A stretch of 64,000 nt of DNA from Trebonia sp963785645. GTDB lineage: Bacteria; Actinomycetota; Actinomycetes; Streptosporangiales; Streptosporangiaceae. Under the pieces are notes generated by a model, which searched no databases, was not told the origin of the DNA, and worked only from the letters and a program-made list of their open reading frames with translations. The stretch is taken from positions 372,001 through 436,000 of the forward strand of contig CAWAWG010000001.1 of the NCBI GenBank assembly GCA_963785645.1, in the 5' to 3' direction. Of this stretch, positions 57,761 through 64,000 are shown in pieces (position 1 is the stretch's first letter; each line of letters starts with the position of its first letter). A program made the translations under genes and the position numbers.

Positions 57761-58377
57761 ATGCTCCTTCTCATCTGGGGCCTGCGCGTCATCTACCGGA
57801 CGCTCGGCCGCGGGGTGTTCTTCTGCCGCCGCTGCGGCGGTGACCGCGAGTACCGCCACCGGGCGGGCCGCCGGTACATCACGGTCTTCTTCATCCCGCT
57901 CATCCCGCTGACGAAGACCGGTGAGCACGTGCAGTGCCTGACCTGCAGGACCCGGTACGTCACCGAGGTGCTGAAGCTGCCCACCACGGTCCAGATGCAG
58001 ACTGGCCCTCGTCGCGGGCATGCGGGCGATGGTCGCCATCATCCTGCGGGCGGGCGACCCGGCCAGCCCGCTGTCCCGGCGCCGCGCCCTCGACGCCGTG
58101 ACCGGCGCCGGCGAGAGCGGCTACGACGAGGACGCGCTCGAAGCGGACCTCGGCGAGCCGGCCGACACCGCCCGGCCCAAGATCGGCGCGCTCGGCGCCC
58201 AGCTCCAGATCGAGGCGCGCGAGTGGTGCCTGGCCGAGGCGATCAGGATCGCGATGGCGGACGGCCCGCTGACCGGCGCCGAGCGCGCCGCCGCCGAGCA
58301 CCTGGCCGCGCTCCTCGGCATGACCCAGGCCCAGGCCATCGGCGTGATCGCCCTAACCGAGCAGAACGCTGTATTAC
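57761..58377 (+). CDS. Zinc-ribbon TerB-like protein (frameshift, C-terminus uncertain)
   Basis: ATG 57761. An N-terminal hydrophobic helix (MLLLIWGLRVIYRTLGRGVF) is followed by a zinc ribbon (CRRCGG and CLTCRT), then after a shift near 57,995 a TerB-like helical domain (EWCLAEAIRIAMADGPLTGA ERAAAEHLAALLGM). The frame then runs on through repetitive GC-rich DNA to 58859, but the leader peptide and promoter of leuA lie there, so the true stop is probably near 58,377 and obscured by an indel. Function unknown. Confidence 0.65.
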
Positions 58378-58684
58378 CCCCGGGGGAATCCCCGGTGACC
58401 CCCCTGCGCACGGGGGAGTCCCTCCCCCAAAACAAAGGGAGCCCCTCCACTCTTCATATCCCCCTCGCCGGGGCAAGCCCCGGGTCGGCGCCTGCGGCGC
58501 CGGGTACGCAGTCAGTGGTTGCGGTTGTTGGTCCGCTGCTTTCTCCGGGGGAGTCGCAAAAGCGCTCGCCCCCGCGCTGTGGTTGCGGCAACCTGGGCCG
58601 CCTGCGCCGCGCCGTGGCCGGGGTTCGCGTCAGCGCCGGATTACCCGCGTCTGACCTGCGGGGTCTGGCATGGGCGGGGGCTGC
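58378..58684. repeat. GC-rich region with multiple short inverted repeats
   Basis: CGGGGGA(A/G)TC occurs three times and hairpins such as CCGGGGC-AA-GCCCCGG and GGCGCC-TGC-GGCGCC follow closely. It reads as non-coding, structured DNA that could end the upstream transcript. Confidence 0.5.
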
Positions 58685-58685
58685 T

Positions 58686-58711
58686 GGAACCACGGATCCG
58701 TTCGGGCTGAT
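58686..58711 (-). repeat. Copy of the interspersed CCGAACGG element, minus orientation
   Basis: On the minus strand AGCCCGAACGGATCCGTGG is seen, the reverse of the orientation found after other genes. It lies just upstream of the leuA leader ORF. Confidence 0.65.
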
Positions 58712-58726
58712 ATGCTCTCCGCTGCT

Positions 58727-58774
58727 ATGTCGCACGAGCTGCTCCTCCTTAGCGGCCGCGGCGGGGGCCTATAA
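58727..58774 (+). promoter_or_regulatory. leuA leader peptide ORF (attenuation)
   Basis: ATG 58727 to TAA 58774 encodes MSHELLLLSGRGGGL: four consecutive Leu codons and a fifth at the end. Position about 150 nt before leuA and composition are those of a ribosome-mediated attenuator, where ribosome stalling at Leu codons during starvation changes RNA folding. Pairing arms such as GTCCG/CGGAC lie between 58,810 and 58,835. Confidence 0.75.
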
Positions 58775-58922
58775 AGGCTGGCTCCCTCGTCGCGGGTCCT
58801 TGGCATGTCCGCTGGCCGCCAATCGGACAACATCACCACCGCGAATCACGAAGGACTAAAGCAGCAATGACGCAGCCATCTCCGGGGAGACGACCCCGTG
58901 CACGTATCCGTCCGTAGCGCCC

Positions 58923-60626
58923 GTGTACCAGCAGCCGAGCGGCATGCCGTGCCACCGGTACACCCCGTTCAAGCCGGTTGACCTTCCCGACCGCACGCTG
59001 GCCGAGCAAGGCCATGACCAAGGCCCCGCGCTGGCTGTCCACCGACCTGCGGGACGGCAACCAGGCGCTGATCGACCCGATGTCGCCGGCCCGCAAGCGG
59101 GCCATGTTCGACCTGCTGGTCAAGATGGGCTACAAGGAGATCGAGGTCGGCTTCCCGAGCGCGAGCCAGACGGACTTCGACTTCGTCCGGGAGCTCATCG
59201 AGGGCGACAAGATCCCGCAGGACGTGCGCATCTCGGTGCTGACCCAGGCCCGCGAGGACCTGATCGAGCGCACCGTCCAGTCCCTGGAGGGCGCGCAGCG
59301 CGCCACGGTGCACATGTACAACGCGACCGCGCCGACGTTCCGCAAGGTGGTCTTCCGCAACGGCCGCGAGGAGAGCAAGCAGCTCGCCGTCGACGGCACC
59401 CGGCACGTCATGCACTACGCGGAGAAGATCCTGGGCGACGCACCGACTTCGGCTACGAGTACTCGCCGGAGATCTTCATGGACACCGAGCTGGACTTCGC
59501 CCTGGAGACCTGCGAGGCGGTCATGGACGTCTGGCAGCCCGGCCCGGGCCGGGAGATCATCCTCAACCTGCCGTGCACCGTCGAGCGCTCCACCCCGAAC
59601 GTCTACGCGGACCAGATCGAGTGGATGTCCCGCAACCTGTCACGGCGCGAGCACATCTGCCTGTCCGTGCACACCCACAACGACCGCGGCACCGCCGTCG
59701 CCGACGCCGAGCTGGCCGTGCTGGCCGGGCGCGGACCGGGTCGAGGGCTGCCTGTTCGGCAACGGCGAGCGCACCGGCAACGTCTGCCTGGTCACCCTGG
59801 GCCTGAACCTGTTCAGCCAGGGCATCGACCCGATGATCGACTTCAGCGACATCGACGAGATCCGGCGCACCACCGAGTACGTCAACCAGCTGCCGGTGCA
59901 CCCGCGCCACCCGTACGCGGGCGAGCTCGTCTACACCGCGTTCTCCGGCTCGCACCAGGACGCGATCAAGAAGGGCTTCGAGGCCCTGGAGGCGGAGGCC
60001 GCCGCGGCGGGCACCCGTTCGGCGAGTACGCGTGGAACGTCCCGTACCTGCCGATCGACCCGCACGACGTCGGCCGCTCCTACGAGGCCGTCATCCGGGT
60101 CAACAGCCAGTCGGGCAAGGGCGGCGTCGCCTACGTCATGAAGACCGGCCACTCGCTCGACCTGCCGCGCCGCCTGCAGATCGAGTTCTCCAAGGTGATC
60201 CAGGTCGCGCACCGACGAAGAGGGCGGCGAGGTCACCCCGGCCGAGATCTGGGACGCGTTCAGCCGCGAGTACCTGGCCGACGGCTCGGTCGCGCTGCTC
60301 GACCACCAGTCCTCGTCCGTCGTCGACGGCAAGCAGAAGCTCAGCGCCGCGGTCTCGGTCAACGGCGAGCACGCACGACGTCGAGGGCACCGGCAACGGC
60401 CCGATCTCCGCGTTCTGCGCCGCCCTGGCCTCGGTCGGCATCGACGTCCGCGTCCTGGACTACGCCGAGCACGCCCTCACCGAGGGCACCGACGCCCAGG
60501 CCGCCGCCTACGTCGAGGTCGAGACCGGCGGCGCAGGTGCTGTGGGGCGTCGGCATCGACACCAACACGGCGACCGCCTCGATGCGCGCGATCCTCAGCG
60601 CCGTCAACCGCTCCCGCCGCGCGTAA
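58923..60626 (+). CDS. leuA: 2-isopropylmalate synthase (about seven frameshifts)
   Basis: GTG 58923 (MYQQPSGMPCHRYTPFKPVD). Pieces in three frames assemble collinearly: KAPRWLSTDLRDGNQALIDP (metal-binding Asp), EIEVGFPSASQTDFDFVREL, FGYEYSPEIFMDTELDFALE, LSVHTHNDRGTAVADAELAV (HxH), GCLFGNGERTGNVCLVTLGL, FSGSHQDAIKKGFEALEAEA and the C-terminal leucine-sensing domain ending SMRAILSAVNRSRRA. Shifts lie near 58,997, 59,441, 59,727, 60,010, 60,210, 60,371 and 60,531, all single-base changes in GC tracts. First step of leucine synthesis. Confidence 0.9.
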   Translation: MYQQPSGMPCHRYTPFKPVDLPDRTLAEQGHDQGPALAVHRPAGRQPGADRPDVAGPQAGHVRPAGQDGLQGDRGRLPEREPDGLRLRPGAHRGRQDPAGRAHLGADPGPRGPDRAHRPVPGGRAARHGAHVQRDRADVPQGGLPQRPRGEQAARRRRHPARHALRGEDPGRRTDFGYEYSPEIFMDTELDFALETCEAVMDVWQPGPGREIILNLPCTVERSTPNVYADQIEWMSRNLSRREHICLSVHTHNDRGTAVADAELAVLAGRGPGRGLPVRQRRAHRQRLPGHPGPEPVQPGHRPDDRLQRHRRDPAHHRVRQPAAGAPAPPVRGRARLHRVLRLAPGRDQEGLRGPGGGGRRGGHPFGEYAWNVPYLPIDPHDVGRSYEAVIRVNSQSGKGGVAYVMKTGHSLDLPRRLQIEFSKVIQVAHRRRGRRGHPGRDLGRVQPRVPGRRLGRAARPPVLVRRRRQAEAQRRGLGQRRARTTSRAPATARSPRSAPPWPRSASTSASWTTPSTPSPRAPTPRPPPTSRSRPAAQVLWGVGIDTNTATASMRAILSAVNRSRRA

Positions 60627-60650
60627 CGCGCACAAGTCATCCCCAGCATC

Positions 60651-60675
60651 ATCCGAACGGGTCCGTGCTCCGCCT
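60651..60675 (+). repeat. Copy of the interspersed CCGAACGG element
   Basis: ATCCGAACGGGTCCGTGCTC then CGCC, 24 nt after leuA; CATGGCC follows where other copies have CATGACC. Confidence 0.7.
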
Positions 60676-60718
60676 CCATCCGAAACATGGCCCTGGCGGC
60701 GGTCAACCGAGAGCGGCA

Positions 60719-60762
60719 GGCCCCGCCCATCCCGGCAAAACATGCCCAGGGAGGGCGGGGCC
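60719..60762. terminator. Inverted repeat after leuA
   Basis: GGCCCCGCCC and GGGCGGGGCC form a perfect 10-bp stem with a 24-nt loop. Confidence 0.5.
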
Positions 60763-60832
60763 ACGCAATGCGCAGAACCCCTAAACAAGTTAGCGCCGCC
60801 CACCCCGCGCATTTCTCCCGCGTGAGCCTCGC

Positions 60833-60867
60833 GAAATTTCACCCGCAAAAACCGCGGGCGAAATTTC
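60833..60867. terminator. Second hairpin after leuA
   Basis: GAAATTTCACCCGC and GCGGGCGAAATTTC form a 14-bp stem with one mismatch and a 7-nt A-rich loop, an unusual AT-rich stem for this genome. The gap 60,627-61,022 has no gene. Confidence 0.6.
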
Positions 60868-60933
60868 GGACATTTCAACATTTCGGCACCCGCTATAACC
60901 CCGGGTGCGCTAAATGATCACGGGGCTTTTTCC

Positions 60934-60977
60934 TACGTGTTAATTAAGCAGGTTATAACCTGCTTAATTAACACGTA
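60934..60977. promoter_or_regulatory. 44-bp perfect palindrome upstream of recO
   Basis: The left arm begins TACGTGTTAATTAAGCAGGT and continues TA; the right arm is its exact reverse complement with no spacer. It is strongly AT-rich and ends 46 bp before the recO start. It could be an operator bound by a large dimeric or tetrameric repressor, a cruciform or hairpin, or an assembly artefact. Confidence 0.75.
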
Positions 60978-61022
60978 CATGCTCCGGTCCGGCGACTTGG
61001 CGGCGTACGGGACAATGGAGGG

Positions 61023-61952
61023 GTGCAGGGGTACCGGGACGACGGGGTCGTGCTGCGGACGCAGAAGCTGGGCGAGGCGGACCGCATCATCACCTTGCTC
61101 ACCCGCCACAACGGCCGCGTCCGGGCCGTCGCCAAGGGGGTCAGGCGCACCAAGTCGCGGTTCGGCGCGCCGGCTTGAGCCGTTCACGCACGTGGACGTG
61201 ATGGTCCACCCGGGCGGTCGCTCGACATGATCACCCAGGCCGAGGTGATCAGGGCCTACGGCACGCCCCTGGTGAGCGACTATCCCAAGTACACGGCGGG
61301 GACGGCGATGCTGGAGACCGCCGAGCGGTTCACGCCGGTGGAGAAGGAACCCGCGATCCGGCAGTTCCTGCTGCTCATCGGCGGCCTGCGCGCGCTCGGC
61401 GACGCCGTGGACCCGGTCGACCCCGGCGACCGGGCGACAACCCGACTAGACGAGCAACGAGCCGACGACGACCGAGCCCGCCGGAGTCGACGAGCTCAGG
61501 CGACGGCGACGACGCCCGAGGGACTGCGACGACCCGGCGGCGTGAGACCCGCGGCGCCGGCGACCGCGAGAGCGCCGCGCGATCCCCGGATGGTGCTCGA
61601 CGCCTATTTCCTCAGGTCGCTGACCTTCGCCGGCTACGCCCCGGCGCTGGAGGAATGCGCCCGCTGCGGCGCCCCCGGCAGCGGCACACGGTACGCTAAG
61701 GCCGCCAAGCCGCTCGTGGCGTTCGCGGTGGCGGCGGGCGGCATGGTCTGCGCCGACTGCCGCCCGCCGGGGTCCGCGTCGCCCGCGCCGCAGACGGTGG
61801 CGCTGATGGTCGCGCTGCTGCGGGGCGACTGGGACGAAGCGATGCGGAGCGAGCGCAGGCACCGGGTAGAGTGCAGTGGCCTGGTGGCCGCGTACCTGCA
61901 GTGGCACCTGGAGCATTCGATCCGGTCGTTGCGTCATGTGGAGCGTGCTTGA
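61023..61952 (+). CDS. recO: DNA repair protein RecO (frameshifted)
   Basis: GTG 61023 behind GGAGG. YRDDGVVLRTQKLGEADRII, TLLTRHNGRVRAVAKGVRRT KSRFG, then in other frames RLEPFTHVDVMVHPG and DMITQAEVIRAYGTPLVSDY. The zinc site CARCGA and CADC lies in the C-terminal half. A low-complexity Arg/Ala/Pro stretch of about 55 residues (around 61,425-61,580) between the OB fold and the helical part is longer than usual. RecO loads RecA with RecR. Two early indels are probably errors. Confidence 0.88.
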
Positions 61953-62783
61953 GCAAGACCCTCCGGCCACGGGAGCCCCGCCCGGTCAGGCCGCCGTACC
62001 CGCACCCGAGCGGCATCCGCCCGCCGGAGATCCCGCGTGAGCTGGTGCCCCGGCACGTCGCGATCGTGATGGACGGCGACGGCCGGTGGGCGAAGGAGCG
62101 CGGCCTGCCGCGGACCGAAGGGCACAAGGTCGGCGAGGCCGCCCTGATGGACGTGCTCATGGGCGCCATCGAGCTGGGCGTCAAGTACATCTCCGCGTAC
62201 GCGTTCTCCACCGAGAACTGGCGCAGGCACCCGGACGAGGTCGCGTTCCTGATGAGCTTCAACCGGGACGTGATCCACCGCCGCCGGGAGGAGCTCGCCG
62301 CGGCCGGGCGTCCGGATCCGCTGGGCGGGCAGGAGGCCGCGGCTGTGGCGCTCCGTCATCAGGGAGCTTGAGGACGCGGAGCAGCTGAGCGAGGAGAACA
62401 CCGTCCTGACGCTGCAGTTCTGCTGCAACTACGGCGGCCGCGCCGAGATCCTCGACGCCACCGCCGCGATCGCCCGCGACGTGGCGGCCGGGAAGCTCCG
62501 TCCCGACAAGATCACCGAGGAGCTTTTCCATCGTTACCTTGACGAGCCGGATATTCCGGATGTCGACCTGTGGGTGCGCTCCTCCGGCGAGCAGCGGCTT
62601 TCTAATTTCCTGCTTTGGCAGTCCGCTTATGCGGAGCTTGTCTTTCTCGACACGCTCTGGCCCGATTTCGACCGGCGGCATCTTTGGCATGCCTGCGAAA
62701 TCTTCGCCTCCAGGGACCGCCGGTTCGGCGGCGCGATCCCGAACTCCGTGGCGCAGCTGCACAGATCTGAGCTTGCTGATTAG
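61949..62783 (+). CDS. uppS: Isoprenyl (undecaprenyl/polyprenyl) diphosphate synthase (one frameshift)
   Basis: TTG 61949 overlaps the recO stop (TTGA). HVAIVMDGDGRWAKERGLPR carries the catalytic Asp, then EGHKVGEAALMDVLM, YISAYAFSTENWRRHPDEV and, after one extra G near 62,308 is removed, RIRWAGRRPRLWRSVIRELE, LQFCCNYGGRAEILDATAAI, DLWVRSSGEQRLSNFLLWQS AYAELVF. The usual MDGNGRW motif reads MDGDGRW. Makes the lipid carrier for cell-wall synthesis. Confidence 0.92.
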
Positions 62784-62808
62784 CCTGAGTACTCGTAAGC
62801 GAGAGTAG

Positions 62809-62850
62809 CCAGCGCATTCCGGGGAACGATACGTCCTCGGGATGTGCTGG
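62809..62850. terminator. Terminator hairpin after uppS
   Basis: CCAGCGCATTCC and GGGATGTGCTGG form a 12-bp stem with two G-T wobbles and an 18-nt loop, 26 nt past the uppS stop. Confidence 0.65.
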
Positions 62851-63000
62851 GATTGTCGGCTGCTTTAGCCTATTACGGTGCCCAGCCCCCTATATGGCCA
62901 TAACAGCAGCCTGCATAACGGAATGAACCTTTTATCCTCATGATGACGGAATTCGGGAAAAAGGCTCATCGGACGACGCTACGCAAAACAGGGGGGCAGA

Positions 63001-64000
63001 TGCGTCGCGTGATCGCAGCCGCAGTCATGGGCGGGCTGGTGCTCGGGGGAGCAGTGGCCGCGCCGGCGGTCGCCGCAGCCAGCGCCGCGGGCAAGGGGCC
63101 AGCTAAGGCCCGTCCGGCCGCACCCGCGAAGTCACCGGAGGGCAGTAAGACCACGGACGGCATGAAGACCGTGGTCTACGCGGGCTACGAGTTCCAGGTC
63201 CCGGCGAGCTGGCCGGTGTACCGGCTGGACGAGCACCCGCGGACCTGCGTGCGCTATGACGTCCACGCGGTCTACCTGGGCACGCCCGGCACCGAACATG
63301 CGGTGCCCGGCCGGGGCCGTCGGCCGGACCCAGACGGTGAGCATCATCCCTGGCCAGGGCGCTGCGGCCGGGCCTGGCGGCGGGAGCACCGGCCACACCC
63401 CGGCATCCGAGGAAGCCGCCGGCACCGAGATCCAGCGATTGCCCGCGGTCCACAGCGCGATCATGCAGAACGTCGTCCAGCACAACCTGGAGGTCGAGCT
63501 CAGCGGTACGTCCGGGGCGACTGTCCTCGGTACCTACGGAACGGACCCTGAACTCGTCGAGCGGTGCTCGCCACCCTGCGCCCGGCCCCGGCGCTCGGCA
63601 CCGACCGCCCAGTCGCCGTCGCCGCCAGGCGGGACAACCGCCGGAGCCAGCCAGCGGGCCGAGCTATCGTCCGAGAATGTGCCCATGGCACCGCCGCACG
63701 CATCCGCCGCGCCGGCCCGGCCGCACCCAGACCCGGCCGCCAAGGCGTCGGCCACCAAGGCAGCAGGCGCCACCCCGAATCCGACGTACACCAACTGGCG
63801 CGGAGTTCCCACCAACTGGCCGGTCGAGATCGTGCAGCCCTCGCCGCCGCCGCGGCAGCCGACGCCACCAGTGCCCACCCCATCCGGTCGGCGGCTTCGA
63901 CACCTGCACCGCCCCGTCGGTCGTCGACGATGAGCGCCTGGCACAGCGACTACTCCGCCGTCGGCGTCTACTCGGCGGGGCGAACGCGGCCTGCGCGGGC
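63001..64000 (+). CDS. Secreted DUF1906-like (glycosidase-like) protein, 3' end missing (frameshifted)
   Basis: ATG 63001 behind GGGGGG. Signal peptide MRRVIAAAVMGGLVLGGAVA ending near APAVAAA. A first domain reads YAGYEFQVPASWPVYRLDEH and, after one extra G near 63,300, VGRTQTVSIIPGQG and EIQRLPAVHSAIMQNVVQHN. A Pro/Ala linker leads to GFDTCTAPSV and AWHSDYSAVGVY, the start of a DUF1906/Rv2525c-like domain at the window edge. Probable cell-wall-active secreted protein; the catalytic part is not visible. Confidence 0.7.

Overview
The window is high-GC DNA from an actinobacterium. The evidence is GTG and TTG starts, IdeR/DmdR-type iron boxes, the hrcA/CIRCE-dnaJ arrangement, a DUF3097 gene, a mycothiol-type maleylpyruvate isomerase relative, and the actinobacterial gene order holA, rpsT, lepA, hemW, DUF3097, hrcA, dnaJ, rsmE, HIT, phoH, ybeY, CNNM, cytidine deaminase-like, era, leuA, recO, uppS. 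The genus cannot be read from the sequence; Streptosporangiales- or Catenulisporales-like soil lineages would fit. Many conserved genes, including essential ones (lepA, era, recO, uppS, leuA), carry single-base insertions or deletions, mostly in G/C runs, while neighbours of over 1,000 codons are intact. These are treated as probable sequencing or assembly errors, and affected genes are annotated end to end with the shifts noted.

1-4,720: a membrane receptor-like protein cut by the left edge, then an OmpR-type response regulator overlapping its histidine kinase. 4,845-19,626: an iron island. An iron box precedes a four-gene siderophore operon (ATP-grasp ligase, two IucA/IucC-type NIS synthetases, PLP decarboxylase), the enzyme set of vibrioferrin-type pathways. 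Facing it are a VIT1/CCC1-family metal transporter with a 33-bp-repeat N-terminal tail, a haem-oxygenase-like diiron protein and an Apd1-like sucrase/ferredoxin protein. A second set of iron boxes precedes a small lipoprotein, a ferric-iron binding lipoprotein and a permease-ATPase fusion, closed by a strong terminator.

19,645-27,381: small unknown genes, remnants of a GntR regulator and a LivF-like ATPase, an amino-acid permease, hflX, an amidohydrolase related to imidazolonepropionase, and holA. 27,382-38,805: an accessory block between holA and rpsT. It holds a SLATT-type two-TM protein, a methyltransferase whose first 359 bp are repeated 3.3 kb away, a maleylpyruvate isomerase-like protein, a compact minus-strand module (19-aa ORF, 105-aa protein, ImmA/IrrE-like protein without HExxH), two DUF1877-like genes, a MerR regulator, a large secreted GH3 glycosidase with duplicated C-terminal modules, and an aldo/keto reductase remnant.

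38,993-62,783: the housekeeping block (ribosome, translation, heat shock, RNA metabolism, leucine synthesis, repair, isoprenoid), interrupted by a sigma/anti-sigma pair with rsmE on the minus strand and by two tandem GNAT genes. leuA is preceded by a Leu-rich leader peptide ORF that points to attenuation. The right edge cuts a secreted DUF1906-like protein.

Two non-coding features stand out: a 44-bp perfect AT-rich palindrome just upstream of recO, and a roughly 25-45 nt interspersed element (core CCGAACGG-N-T-N-N-GTG), mostly just downstream of stop codons and at two sites paired with an inverted copy.
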